Shown here: in pieces, positions 1 to 11,910 of the stretch
How the letters are laid out: the number at the start of each line of letters is the position of its first letter
Position numbering within the stretch: position 1 is the stretch's first letter
From: Ophioderma brevispina
Lineage: Eukaryota; Echinodermata; Ophiuroidea; Amphilepidida; Ophiodermatidae
Direction of reading: 5' to 3'
DNA: 64,000 nt
NCBI GenBank assembly: GCA_023653785.1
Contig: JAMKCH010058346.1
Span: 31,262 to 95,261 of the forward strand
Notes under the pieces: generated by a model
The model's input: only the letters and a program-made list of their open reading frames with translations
Database searches by the model: none
What the model was told of the DNA's origin: nothing
Program-made: the position numbers and the translations under genes

Positions 1-214
1 ATACTTCAAACCTTAAAATGCATTTGGTCCATAGCAGGCAACTGTAGGAACTCCAAAATCAAATATGTTGAATTTCTTTTAAACATTTCAAACATTATGA
101 ATTTCACAACCATTCGAATCAGCATGGATGGTGTATTCACTGAGTCCAAAACAAGCCTAGTCTTAGGCCAGGTTTTGAGATGGCTTCCAAAAGACCTGCA
201 GTCATTTGGGAAGC

Positions 215-505
215 CAACTCAAAGGCTGGTATTCTGAAAGGGAGACTAACTTTAGTCCTGTTTAAACAGGGTCTATTCCTACAAGAGGGGACTTTTTCCT
301 TTCAAAATACTGTGAATGATAAATGTAACGGGGTGAGCAAAAAATTCCTCATGGATGGGCTGGAACAGCCCACCATGAGGAATTTTTAGCGCCCGTTACA
401 GCACACTGTTAGAGTAAGTTGTAAGAAAAAAAAGGTAACCTCTTGTAGATAACCCTGGTTTAAACCCAGGACTAAAGTGTGTCTCCCTTTCAGACGACCA
501 GCCAA
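215..505. mobile_element. Long palindrome with a near-perfect hairpin core (MITE-like)
   Basis: Two arms of about 140 bp face each other around position 362. The core, 324-400, is a hairpin with a stem of about 35 bp and a 3-nt loop. It begins TGTAACGGG, contains AATTCCTCATGG on one side and CCATGAGGAATT on the other, and ends CCCGTTACA. Further out, GAAAGGGAGAC near 237 is mirrored by GTCTCCCTTTC near 481, and CAAGAGG near 282 by CCTCTTG near 437. No coding potential is evident. The very low divergence of the core compared with the outer arms is unusual; it could be a young fold-back element or a structured transcript. Confidence 0.75.
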
Positions 506-1423
506 AGCCTCTGCCTTACCTGTAGGTGCTGTAACGACAAAAAATCAACAGGGTCGAGATTATCAGAAGCATGCATATGCAAATAGTTGAATTCTTTTGA
601 ACCTATCAAAAATTTGGATTTAGTGTTGTCTGCCCAAACATAGGACTAAGAAAAGTGTGTAGTTCACGAAGAGACCATTTTTTTAATATATGTATATGTA
701 TGTGACAATTTTAGAGTTCGGGACGTCATGTATGGGCTTACAGCGATGAAGAAACTTAGATGACATGAGGTCAAAGAGATAATTGACCCGATTAGATTTT
801 GTGGGCAAATTATGCTAATTGTGTAATTTATGCAAATATAGAAAAGTATTATTTTGGGTTTGTTGTATTGTACATGTAGATTATATGAGGATGGGACCTC
901 AGACTATGAGTGCTCATGCCTAAGTTTGCAGGATGCAGTTTAGCGACATGTGGATAGTTAATAAAGCTAATTTGCATAATTTATGCAAAACAGAAAATAA
1001 AGTGTGTAATACATGGTATCAGAATGGGCAATTTATCACATTGCAAGGTTATAGATGGGCTACAGACCACATTTCACCCATTGACATTCGTCGCATATTT
1101 GATGAAACTTATTTGCATACTCTAAAATGTTGAAATTGATGGGCACTCTTCATGAGGGTGCACTTGAAAACTTGTAGGGTGAAGATGGGTGATAGAGTAT
1201 AAATTGTCAAGGGTGTGATGGTGTGATGTTAGAAACCTCCAATAAGTGGCTTGGGTGAAAACCCAGGAAACAGTGTAATTCAGGCAAAAATAGGCATTCT
1301 TGCATCTTTTGGGTAAAAAACAACAGAGGGCTCAGTACCCGAAGCCCCTTCCCCCCAGCCCCCGCTGAACAACGGCCTAGGTTGTGGTGCTTCTAGTTTT
1401 GTCGCATTAGCACAGCATACTAA
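506..1423. other. No gene seen
   Basis: AT-rich sequence. The short open frame at 933-1133 has no recognisable protein character. TAATTTATGCAAA-type stretches recur at 824-836 and 976-988, suggesting an old local duplication. Confidence 0.5.
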
Positions 1424-1781
1424 TTAAAGGGGGGGATGGTCCGATTTAGTATATAAAGAGTTTCATCTTGATAAAAGGCTTTCACCCAAAAAACCCCAAT
1501 CCTAAAATTGCTCGCCAATATTGCAATCTCGTTTTGATTCGGAGCTAGAATGTGATTTGTGTGAGCCCTAGGAGTACTGGATAAAGTAATATTGGATTCG
1601 ACAAAAGGAGTACAGTTCGCTTCTATCTTCCAAACCAAACATCCTTTAGCCCTAAGATTTCACCAGGGTAAATGAGAAAAATAGTTAGTTTTTATGATAC
1701 CAAAATTTTACCACTTACGGTAAAATCTGGGGTTCTTCTGGGCAGGGACGAGGCTATTAGCGATCGGGCCATGGACCTTAA
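1424..1781 (+). mobile_element. Family F MITE, copy 1
   Basis: Starts TTAAAGG...ATGGTCCGAT and ends ATCGGGCCATGGACCTTAA, so the ends are inverted copies of each other and both sit on TTAA. The interior (AGAGTTTTCATCTTG-like left part, TTTCACCAGGGTAAATGAGAAAA, GAGGCTATTAGCGATC) recurs at 35.6 and 61.4 kb. The left end of a reversed copy is cut off by the window end at 63950. About 355 bp and no protein: a non-autonomous DNA element with a TTAA target. Confidence 0.8.
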
Positions 1782-3600
1782 TATTAATAATATCATGTGT
1801 ATATTTCATTTAAAGTGACTAATCTCACTACAACCCCTTTGAGCGAGTGTCATAACTACTCTGATTAGGGTGAGAAAAATTAGGGGATCAAAAAAAAAGT
1901 TAAGACCCAAAAGGGGAAAAAAAAAATTCAGTCATATCAGGGGGCAAAACATGTAAGGATATTAGCTGCTATTTTGCGCCATTCAAAACAACCTTACCAA
2001 AAGCATCATTATTGTTGTCAGTATCACAAAATTAGGTCTATGACTTTTTAAGAGGGGTGGGGGATTATAGAGCTTTGATTCCGTCAGGCATATAATACTA
2101 GTGGAAGTCTTAACACTAGACTAGGTTCATGGAATATTACTTTTTGCTATTATTTTTAAAATATTATTATTAGGGTCAAAAATTCAGAGACATTTGAAAC
2201 AAGTCCACTTTTTGGTAATGAGCTGATTACATAGTCCAAAAAGGACCAGTTGAGAGGGGGAGGACGCCTGATGTTCGATACTAGAGTTGGGATTTTGGAG
2301 GTTTGCATGCTCCTGGGGAGCTCTATGGGAAAAATCCATAAATCGGCATTAAATAATGGGCCCGATTGATTCATCCAAAAACGCTTAGTGGATCATTCAT
2401 TTTTACCATACGGCAAGAAAGTAAGACATCTCATTTAAAGCCAATTTTTTTGTTTCTGCCAACTTTTATTCGTAGAAGGCATTTGGAGAAAAATGCATGA
2501 AAATTCAAATTTGCGCGGTGCATTTTTCAAAAATCCCTAGCACTGCTGAGAATGTTATTTATTTCAAATTAGTCTCATCTCATGTATATGGGTCCTACCT
2601 AAGCCTAGTGCTTCACGAGCACGAATGTATACAAACACACACGAGACTACGGTGCTCATGCAGCACAACGCATTACCCGAAGTATTGTTCTATGACGATC
2701 TGGGCTATATGGCACCAAAATTTGCTCAAATTTCCTTGCCAAGACCTTGATTTGTAAGTTGATCGCATTTATTTTGTGAAGTAATGTTATAAGATTCGTT
2801 TTATGGGTGTGGCCTTTTGTAGTAAACCGTTTTCGCACAGTCATGATTGCGAAAAGAATGTACAGTATCATGACGCCTTTAACCACCATAGACTCTATAC
2901 AGTTTAATCGGGCATTTATATAGAGTGTAATTTGCTGAGGGATGCCAACTAAATCTGACATCCCCCCCCTGCATTTGAGGGTTACCTGGGTCCGCGGTTA
3001 TGGCATCCACTTTACCACAAAAAGTCCAATTGTTGAAGTCACGTACCCCATAAATAAAACCCTGCATATGACCCTCTTTATAAATGCTCCCTAATGGATT
3101 CATTGGGTGGTACAGCTCAGTGTATTTGTCAACTTCTGCATATTAATATCACAAAAAGTGACATTTGCGCCATATTTAAAGACGTATTTTGTTCTGCAGC
3201 CTCATTCCCCCCGCCCCCCCCCCCCCCCACTTGCATGATTAAAATTGAAATTCAATATGCATTGTACTGTATATTACTAATTTAATGCAATTTGATCACT
3301 CTAGAAAAGAAAATTGTAATTTGGTATTTTCTAGCAGTAATGGAAAAATTATAACACAGTGCCTGGAAGGACACGTAGCCCACTGTGAATAAACCTCAAA
3401 AATGCACCTCATAAGCCTGATATTTAAAATAACTTTCTTGATGATAGCTAGCAACTATAAACAAAATGAAGGTGCTTGGGATCACAAATGACCATTTTAA
3501 AATCACTATCTGTTATCATTGCAATAGGAACAAGGTCAAACTGTATTTACGCGATGCATAAAATAAGTCCCCGCCAAATGTATTGATCTCTACCAAGTGA
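1782..3600. other. No gene seen; short poly-C tract
   Basis: AT-rich sequence with scattered short open frames on both strands and no protein-like run. A C homopolymer-like run lies at about 3208-3229. The 101-codon minus frame at 2656-2961 does not show a domain I recognise. Confidence 0.5.
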
Positions 3601-3603
3601 TAA

Positions 3604-4040
3604 ATGCAACGACAACACCCTATCCCTACCCAAACACCCTGCAACACACCGCAACCCTCCCCAACACCCCACAACTCCCACACCCCCACAACTCCCCAAA
3701 TACCCCATAACACCCACCCCCATCTCAACACCCACCCTCTCCCCCAACACTATGCAGCACCACACCCACCCCACAAACACCCCACCCTTCATACAACACC
3801 CACAACACTCCCACCACTCCCACCACCCTGCAACCACCTCCTTCCCCAACACCATGAAACACCCCATCCCCACCCAACACTCTGCAACACCAACACCCCC
3901 TCCCCAACACCCAACAACCCCACAATAACCCCGGCAATACCCAACACCTCCCCGCAAATACCCAACCCCTCCCCCAAAACACACCGCCAACACCCAACCC
4001 CCTCAGAACCCCCACCTCCCACAACACCCCACCTCCTCCC
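3604..4040 (+). repeat. CCCAACACC-type C/A microsatellite
   Basis: About 430 bp of almost pure C and A on the plus strand, built from variants of CCCCAACACCC and CCACAAC. All long open frames here (190 codons plus, 148 codons minus) are artefacts of this composition: Pro/Thr/His-rich on one strand and Gly/Val/Cys/Trp-rich on the other. The minus strand is G-rich with runs of three to four G, so G-quadruplex formation is possible. Confidence 0.95.
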
Positions 4041-4277
4041 CTATGGCCATCAGTGTCTCATTGTAACGAAGGAATTTTGGCCTGTCCGATTACTGTTCAG
4101 AGAGATACAGGGCAATTATGCATATTTAATTGTCATTTGCAACCTAAGGCCGCCATATATCACATACTTCAAATGAAAAAACCGTTTGCTCTATGATCGG
4201 CTTTCATGCAGCGCAGGAATTTGAGTATCTGATTGTACCATTTAAAAAATATAGCAATATTACGCTGATTTTTCATA

Positions 4278-4628
4278 TTACAGACACTATCAGTGATTGA
4301 AAAATATTTGAACTGTGCAGAGGAATAGCTTCAAAGTGGAAGGATAAGTTGTGGATGGAATTCGCATAAGTTACCTTTCCAGCTGTAGAATTGACAGAAA
4401 GAACAAAACGGCAGTGTTCCAAGTACGATTCTCCATCAATACGTGTTGTAGTAAGTGCTCCGAACGGGACAGTAATGACTAAAATCTCCGTTATGTCCTT
4501 ATTAGTGCTTCTGGTCTTAGCATTTGCAGGGTTGTTAGGTACCTGTACTGTTACATTACAATGTAAAAATCTGATTTTTGATGATCTTTTAGATTTGCTG
4601 ATTAGCAAAATCATGATAGTGTCTTTAA
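4278..4628 (+). mobile_element. Family B MITE, copy 1
   Basis: Begins TTACAGACACTATCAGTGATT and ends with ATGATAGTGTCTTTAA, inverted copies of each other. Internal marker motifs GACAGTAATGACTAAAAT and TTATGTCCTTATTAG recur in the copies at 10.5, 45.9 and 60.0 kb. Length 351 bp. The 181- and 97-codon frames overlapping it lie in transposon DNA and are not conserved between copies. Confidence 0.85.
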
Positions 4629-4990
4629 TTAGTTCATTTACATACTCAATTTGCCCAAAATACGCCCAAAATCTAATGAGGTGAGTACTCTTCAGCCCGC
4701 TTCCTTGCACCAAGTACATCATATATGCCTTATGGAACTCCAAAAACCTTGTACACAGCCCTTTGCAGGAAATGTAATAAATTATGCAAAAAAAAAATTT
4801 AGATATCTTAATTAGCATTATTTTACACCAAATCTAATCAGGGGTCGAGAACTGCAAACCCGCTTCTTTCACCCAGGTTAATCAGTTGCCCTTGACGGAT
4901 AATTCCCGAAAATTGTATACAACATGGGTAACATTGTACACGGGAACGGACGGACGAATGGACGCACGCTGCTCATTTCATAGCAACGTT
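4629..4990 (+). repeat. Family K dispersed repeat, copy 1
   Basis: Contains two diverged internal units (AATCTAATSAGG, GCCCGCTTCYTTSACC, then TTAATTAGCAT) and ends in a GGACGGACG microsatellite at about 4948. The same order, with a longer GGACGGACAGAC tail, occurs at 33.83-34.28 kb. The tail on the same side in both copies suggests microsatellite seeding by the element. Confidence 0.6.
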
Positions 4991-5920
4991 GGAAACGCGT
5001 TGGCGCGTAGACCATAGGATTATTTGAAACTTGGGGGTCCATATAGTGCATTGTACATGTTGCAGGGGTGTTTGTACACATGGGATGGATTCTCGAAGGA
5101 AGTCTAACTTTATGCTTGGGTTTAAACCACAGGTATCGTTTTTATACAGACAGTTACCTGGCTTTTGTGAGTACATGGCTTTCTTGCCCAGCTGGATGAC
5201 CCTATACCGGACCTTTGTAGCGAGTTCGATCTTGTGTAAAAATGCTCAGGTCAACGATCATTTTGACTAAAGTTGGTAGTCGCGAGCATTTATAGGCAAT
5301 GACTTCTGACCTTTTGGGTCACTCTAATAACCTTGAGTAAAAAAACCTAGACTGTATTCCCCTACCTCATGCCAAAAAAATAAGCCCCGTATGTCAAAGC
5401 ATAACCAAATACAATAGCGGGCAGACAGACAGACCTGGTTTTTTAGCAGTAGTAGTAGATGAAGTGAGAAATTGTCTCACGGTTGGGACCGGTCCATCCC
5501 ATCCTGAAAAAATTGTATTTGCATTTTCCTTTCCGATAGGTGAAACAAAAGTCCTGCATGAGAACTAAGCCTGATCAAACCCGGGGTCTAAGGTGGTTAC
5601 GACTATTTTCAAGAATAACAGCCATGATTGCTTTATAGTACCATTTCAAATTCCGAGATTCTTGCATATTTCCAATGAGGGATAATATAATAATAGCAGA
5701 AGATTTATTATAGCGCCTTATGCTATTCACAAAGGGCCGCTGATCACTGTGGACCAACCATATACCATAAACCATTTAGATATTTCAAAGGAGCAGGCAA
5801 GATCAGGAAATCAGCCCTTTCCCTTATCAGCAAATAACATACACGAGATACCATCGAGCGGGGATTCAGCTTCCCAAATATCGCATGGTAAATCGGGACA
5901 CCAAGCGGTTATTTCTTGTC
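4991..5920. other. No gene seen
   Basis: AT-rich unique-looking sequence. The open frames at 5031-5270 and 5575-5775 lack codon or domain support. A short AGACAGACAGAC run is at about 5423. Confidence 0.4.
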
Positions 5921-5934
5921 CAGGGAAAACAAGA

Positions 5935-6030
5935 TAGCTGAATCCACAGGGCTTGAACGCATGCCTATTCGCTTGGATGAGCATACCTGGAGTCGAGCGC
6001 TTACCTGATGAGCTATCTTGTCCGCTGGAT
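5935..6030 (-). repeat. tRNA-like sequence (possible SINE head)
   Basis: Read on the minus strand, it has an A-box-like TAGCTCATCAGG, a plausible anticodon arm, a long variable region and a B-box-like GCGTTCAAGCCC. The acceptor ends do not form a proper tRNA stem; instead AAGATAGCT pairs with AGCTATCTT across the unit. More likely a tRNA-derived SINE head or pseudogene than a working tRNA. Confidence 0.4.
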
Positions 6031-6660
6031 ATTGATTGGAGGGTTAAAATCCTTGGCTATGTGGGAGACTAGGACTTAGTTGCCATTACAAAACATTGTC
6101 GTCATGAGTACAAAGTTGTGCCACAGAATTGGCTACTGGAAACTGATGAGTTATGGCAAACAAAAATGTTCTGTAATGATCATGGTGGCCAGGAGGATTG
6201 CAAGGAACTATAAGAAAATCCAATTTGAATAGCACTGCATTCTCAATAGCATAATAATATCAAAAATTGATTAACTTCAGTTGCAGACTTTATCATGTTA
6301 TGTTGAATATTTTGTCTTTGTGTATAGGAATACAACAGGCTTCGGCTATTGCGTAGCACAGGTTTATTTTGATGTTTGTACTTTGTACTCAAATTACATA
6401 CATTTGTATGGGTTTTGATGGAAAATAAAATGTGGATGAATGAAATTTGCACTTCGTTCAAATTATGTTGTGTTATTTCAGCCTCTAGAAATTCCTTGAG
6501 AAAATTTCTTTTAAATCTACCCTACTGCGTTAGATTAAAGTATGATGTCCGATTTTTTAATTAATCAGGTTTTCCTCTTGGAATGAATTTTGGACCAAAT
6601 ATCCCATCGTAAACTTTCATTCATGCTATTTTGTAAGCCCATAAAGAGAATATGTTGAAA
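6031..6660. other. No gene seen
   Basis: AT-rich. Two short opposed frames (6243-6461 minus, 6376-6564 plus) show no protein family features. Confidence 0.4.
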
Positions 6661-7295
6661 TTAAGGTGGTTCACATGGGTAAGCTGAAGAGTTATAAATA
6701 GATCTAAAGATCATTTTCCCAATATTTTTAATTTTTCTTTTTTGGTTTTTAAAACAAAGAATGTGTCTTCATTTTACATTTCAGGGTTTTTCATATTTTT
6801 ACTTTGAATTTTCTGGTGACCCACCTCCTATTTTCATTTTTAGCGATTATGAAAGCAGGTGTGCATCTTTCATAAGGTCCTTGTGCGGGGATATAGAAAT
6901 AGATAAAAAGGGCCATTTTTTGCACTACTTGTATTAAAATCATTTTTTTTGCGGAAAATGCCCATATCTTGAGTTATGGGGATTCTATGTACCCGCAGCA
7001 AGGAATGATGAAAGGAAAGAGTACACCGCTTTCATAATCTGCAGAGAAAAAATGAAAAATAGGAGGTAGGGTTCACCAGAAAAAAAATTCAAATTTCAAA
7101 ATGTAAAATATGAAAAAAACCCTGTATTTGTGGTTTTTTGACATCTGAGAAGCTGAAAAGCCTGTGCAAATGTAATATGAAGACACCCTTCTTTTGGTTT
7201 TTTTTTAAATTGTTAATATGTGACAACATATGGGAAATATGCTCTTTAGATCTATTTAATAAATCGTGAGCCCGCTACACATGGGAACACCTTAA
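6661..7295. mobile_element. TTAA-flanked long palindrome (family M)
   Basis: Left end TTAAGGTGGTTCACATGGG and right end CCCATGTG...GGAACACCTTAA region are inverted. The inversion continues almost to the centre: TAGATCTAAAGA near 6701 pairs with TCTTTAGATCTA near 7243, CAGGGTTTTTCATATTTT near 6782 with its reverse near 7108, and ACCTCCTATTTTCATTTT near 6824 with its reverse near 7052. About 635 bp with no coding capacity: a fold-back MITE. Confidence 0.85.
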
Positions 7296-8172
7296 TATTG
7301 CAAAACTAAAAATAGGATACTTTGTCAGAATCCAAACCAAGCGCCTCAGGGCTAGCCCTATGACTTCATAGGTCTAATGAGATAAAATAAGACCCAATTT
7401 TGGATGGGAAAATATGAGGCCCTGGGGATGATGCTCTCAGATTAGTGGCAGGGTCACCCAAGTATATGTTCACATCTAACAATTGTTGGCAGGGTCATTT
7501 TACTGGGCTTGCACAAATCAATAGGCAAACAGAACCTTGCCATGTTCACAATCCCTGCACACGTCTGCCTGCAGTTCAAATCGATGGAAAACAGCCATGT
7601 TACAGCATATAGATGCAATTCCATTGGTGCAAGTAAATGTAAGGTTGTACATTTTCCGTGGTCTTCGGCTTTCAAAAGAGATAGAGTAACACATACACGA
7701 CTTTTTGTAGCCACATTCAATTATGATTGGGATGCTTTAAAATTTTGTGGGTTTTTTTTAATTTTTTAGGTTTTTTCTTTTTTTAAAACTTAAAAATTAA
7801 TTGCTTTACTTCGTGTTTTTAACTCCTCAAACACCCTTTCAGTCATATTAGACCAATCTAGATATTAGTTGACATTCCGCAAACAATAATACATGATTTT
7901 ATAATGAATCTAGGTATTTGACCTCAAATCAGCGACATTTTCCAGAGCGTTTTCGGAACAGCATGAGGGTCACAGCGATGTATTGTGTCTCATGTTACAA
8001 GAAAATAACGAAGTTGGCGTGGACCCTCCTGATTGACTGCTATTAAGTATTGGGCCTGGACCTTTAAGGTAGTCTCGAACAGCCACTTAGATAACTAAAT
8101 TTGAAAATCTACATCTTGGCATGCTCTCAGGGCTTTTTTTTTCACAGGGGAGGAAAGTCCGTTCTAAATTTG
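7296..8172. other. No gene seen
   Basis: AT-rich. The paired 86/88-codon frames at about 7454-7769 overlap on opposite strands and neither shows a recognisable domain. Confidence 0.4.
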
Positions 8173-8236
8173 ACCCCCCCCCACCACCCACCCCACCCCC
8201 CCCACCCCCACCCCCCCCCCCCCCCCCCCCCCCCCC
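8173..8236 (+). repeat. Poly-C tract
   Basis: About 64 bp of C broken by a few A, ending in a run of more than 25 C. The frames reading poly-Gly or poly-Pro here are artefacts. Confidence 0.95.
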
Positions 8237-8436
8237 AGGAAGGTTTACGTTTGAAGTATAGTCCAACAAAGGGAGTCATGGTATAAGCAAATGGAATGAA
8301 CAGGCACCGACACAACGACTTTTCCATTTTGGGTCCCGCCAACTTAGTGCAACGCAAAGGGGGACTAATAAGTGCCCTGGTCCGGTGTGTGTGTGCGTGT
8401 GAGTAACCCACACCAATTATCTTGGACTAAGCACAG

Positions 8437-8665
8437 TGTGAGGGTGTCCATCTTCACAAAATAGATGCATCTGCAAGTTGGTGGTAGCTGGAGATGCACA
8501 AAGGGGTCAAGTCAAATATGGTCAAAAATAGGGTCAAATTTGGTCAAAATTAGGTTATTATTGTTAGAAAACCTTATAAACATGATATCTTGATCTAAGC
8601 AAGTATGGGTGTCCATCTTTCGCACCATCGATTGTCACCAAGTAGGCGGTGGATTGGATTTGAGA
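8437..8665 (+). repeat. Diverged tandem duplication
   Basis: CTAAGCA...GGGTGTCCATCTT near 8427-8453 reappears as CTAAGCAAGTATGGGTGTCCATC near 8594-8617, each followed by a GGTGGT/GGCGGTGG-containing stretch. Two units of about 155 bp. Confidence 0.5.
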
Positions 8666-9119
8666 GTTTGAGGTGGGGCATGTGAATGGTTCAAAGGTCA
8701 AAAAATGGATATTAAATGCTATTATAACCCTTGTCAAGTGTGGTAGGATGATGAAACTGGGGGGTGTGGTCAGATCAGTGCCAAAAAAATGGAAAGGTCA
8801 TTTCAAGTCATGTGGCTTAAGTGGTCTTTCACCTTACTCATGCATAACCTATAACAAAGGTGTTTGAGAAACCACTTAGTTCCACACAATTATCGTATTT
8901 ACTACCGCAGACGGGGTGAGCGACCTTTGTGGTCGAGAACCGCCTTGTCAAAATGCTTTTTTGTCACCCCCCATGCTGGATAAGGGTATTGAGCCACTTG
9001 GACCCACACAATATTCATGAGAGGGAGGGACATAGGGCCATGAAATTGTGAAGTAAGAGTAATCTTGAGGGCAAAGGTTACCTAGGGGATCCATTTAATT
9101 CGTTTTTTTGAAAATGCTT
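8666..9119. repeat. Unannotated stretch with one copy of a dispersed core
   Basis: No gene. At 8914-8950, read on the minus strand, is the core ACAAGGCGGTTCTCG...CCACAAAGGTCGC, which recurs at 32.44, 53.94 and 60.62 kb. Confidence 0.5.
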
Positions 9120-10430
9120 TAGACAAAACAGTTTAGGGATCTAGGGATGTGTAGAGGAAAGGTCCATTGTGGGAAAACAGTTTGTTGGGCCCTAGGGCCA
9201 TTACGGGGACCAAAACCTACTGGAGTGGATTTAACACATCGTAGACCATCTTAAGTGGACGACATCGCAAGTTACTGTTATCCCCAAACGATGCATCCTG
9301 AATGGCACTAGACAACCATAACAGCAGGGGCCCCCTTATTGGAGACCATACAAAAACCCTTGGTTCCAAGGGTCTTTGAGCATCTCCAAAAGGACACCAT
9401 TTTCTGCTTTCAAGTGTTCACCGAGAGGAACATGGTGCATGCCTTTGTCCAATTGAGCATTATAAAATATGAACCTTTGACCCCAAACTACAGGTGGGTC
9501 TAAGGACATAGGTGTTTAGGGCCATTCAGAGGAGGCCTAGGTCTTGTTTTGGGGGGTCTAGGAATGTGGGTGGGGGTTTGTCCATGGCAGCAAGGCTTGT
9601 AGGGTCTAAGGCCATTTGCGGTGTGGTTGTTAGGGCTGTTATGGGGTCTAGGAATAGGGGTCAGGAGCCGTTGGGTTGTCTAGAGATGTATGGAGGCTAG
9701 GGCGTTAAGGGGTCAGTGCAGTGCAGGAGGTCTAGGACCATTGGGGGTTTCGGGGCACCGAGGGATCTTGGCGCTGGGAAATATCTGGGAGCATGGGGGG
9801 GGGGGGGATTTAAATTTGAACATATCTTGTCTTTGAACCCTAATACTCTAGGCCTGGTTGGGGATGACCTTACCATTGGAGTCTATGGCTGGTTTTGGGT
9901 CACCAAAAAAAAAGGTCACCAGTTGGCCTTCCAAGTGGCCCTTCTTCCTTAGTTCACTTTTGACCCTAAAAGTAGAGGGCAGGGCCATTCAGGGTCAAGG
10001 GCTTTCAGGGGGTCTGGGGCTGTGCTGTTTGGGGGGGTTCTAAGACTTTGGGGGGGGTTTCTAGAGTGTTGGTGATTAGGGATGGGGGTTTAGGGGTCAA
10101 GTGCAATTTTGGGTGCCTAGGGGTGTGGATGGGTTCTAGTATGATTCAGGGGTCTCAAAGGTCACCAGATTTTATCAATTGTCCACTGATTTACTGAAGG
10201 ATCTACAAATGTTTGGGGTATTAATAGGGACAATTGGGGTCTAGGAATGTGTGAGTCTATGGTGTTCAGGGTCTGAGCATTTGGAAGGGGGCGGGTGAGC
10301 TGTTCAGGGATTTATGGTAGTCAGTGGGTACAGAGGGAATTCCAGGTGTCTAGGGAATATGGCGGTCTAGGGTTGTTGTTGGGTAGGGTGTTTGGCGGGG
10401 GGGGGGAGTTCAGAACGGTCCTCAAAGTGA
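9120..10430 (+). repeat. Degenerate G-rich repeat region
   Basis: About 1.3 kb strongly enriched in GGGGTCTAGG, TTAGGGCCATT and GGGATGTG variants with poly-G runs (9797-9808, 10397-10407). Units are irregular in length. Frames such as 9716-9952 are Gly-rich by composition. The strand asymmetry (G-rich plus strand over more than 1 kb) is the main feature. Confidence 0.7.
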
Positions 10431-10449
10431 TCTAGACATAGCACACAAG

Positions 10450-10813
10450 TTAAAGGCACTATCAGTGATCCCACCCGAAAAAGAGTAAAAATATTTAAAT
10501 TGCAAGAAACCTTTTAAAAGTGAAGAATCGAGTCTGTAGAATCTCAGTGTATTTTCAAGCCAAAACTTTGCAGAAAAGGAAGAAAACATCAGGTCCAACA
10601 GATATGAATCTCCATGTCAGGACGTTGGGTAGGTAGTCGTGTCCGGTCAGACAGAATGACTAAAATGTGCGATATCGTCCTTATGGATTGCTTTGGTTCA
10701 TAACTCACTGGTGGGGGATGTATGTTGGGGTACCTAAACGTGTTACAAAAGGCAACCATCTGATTTCATGGTTTTTTCGATTTTCTGGGTAGAGCATCAT
10801 ATAGTGCCTTTAA
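10450..10813 (+). mobile_element. Family B MITE, copy 2
   Basis: TTAAAGGCACTATCAGTGAT at the left and ATAGTGCCTTTAA at the right, both on intact TTAA. Internal AGAATGACTAAAATGTG and CGTCCTTATGG align with copies at 4.3, 45.9 and 60.0 kb. Length 364 bp. Confidence 0.85.
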
Positions 10814-11336
10814 GAACTTGAATTACAATTGCTAAATAGAAATGAGATTTGTGAACCTTCATTCATTTTCACACGAAACTGAATATGTATTTCACAAAAT
10901 ACAGAATTCTATCGCAATATAAATAGCACATTGTGTGTGAAACACTCGGGAAACCAAAACAGTTTAGAGAAAATTGACAAGAAAGTCCATTTTTGGGATG
11001 TCTAATAAAGGACCACTTTTCAAAGTCCCACATCCCCTAACTAATAATCCTCGTGAACAGCCCGGCTAAACACAATTTGTCTTGGTCAACACCAAAAGAA
11101 AGAATAGATTTCTTTCAAATACAACAAATTTGCAACATACAATGAAAAGCAATATCATGATTCTACAACTTGAGGAAAATTATAACAAAATTAATTATAG
11201 ATTTTTACACTTGCTCAAGCTAATTCTGAATTTTATGAAAGTTATGGGAAACCCATTCCTGTTGGGGAGCAATTAATTAGCAGTTAGTTAAGGTATATCC
11301 GTAGGTTGTGAAGTACAGCATCCAAAGAGATATTGA
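10814..11336. other. No gene seen
   Basis: AT-rich, no protein-like frame. The 64-codon frame at 11082-11276 is Asn/Leu-rich as expected from base composition. Confidence 0.4.
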
Positions 11337-11866
11337 GGCTTTCACACCGAGCTAGAGATCGATCGACGTTTGCTACGATCGCCGGTTTTGAAGGAACTAG
11401 TGCAGCCGTTTTTCTGAATAATATGACTCGCATGCGCAACTAGAGCCTTAGTTACGATTGTAAATAGTTTTCCAAAAGGACGGATTTAATGAGATGCTGC
11501 TTTACAAAAATACTTCTTTTTGAGGCATTTACGCAGGTGGTTGTAGTTGACTTTCTTAATTGATGAGGTAATGTCCCATCTTTTAAGTGACATGACTGTC
11601 ACCTTGGTTGTTTCCGCACAGAAAATGTGAGTTCCGCTCGCTGAAATTGAACCGACTGAGTAAGGAAATTAAAATGGAGAAATAAACTCTAAGTTAACTT
11701 GCATTTAGTGGACAAAATGCATACTGTTTATTTGAGAACGCACAACAGCGATATGTGCTTCAGAGTTTGCGAACTATATAATGGAATTTGGTGGTTAGCT
11801 GGTTTGAAGTCTACGGATGGCGATCGATCGCAAAAGTCAATCGATCACCGGCTCAGTGTGAAAAGC
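11337..11866. mobile_element. Element with about 47-bp terminal inverted repeats
   Basis: Left end 11337-11383 (GGCTTTCACACCGAGC, GATCGATCGACG, CGATCGCC) is mirrored at 11818-11866 (GGCGATCGATCGC, TCGATCACCGG, CAGTGTGAAAAGC). The 530-bp interior has no domain I recognise; the 94-codon frame at 11699-11983 crosses the right end and is not supported. Confidence 0.7.
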
Positions 11867-11910
11867 TTATGGAGTACCAGAACTTTTCATCTAGCCATCT
11901 GCGCTGCTGG

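Noticed and set aside
3547..4176. Long open frames of 148-190 codons on both strands
   Set aside because: They lie in a C/A microsatellite; the peptides are Pro/Thr/His or Gly/Val/Cys repeats on opposite strands.
4273..4818. 181-codon minus-strand frame
   Set aside because: It lies in a family B MITE and is not open in the other three copies.
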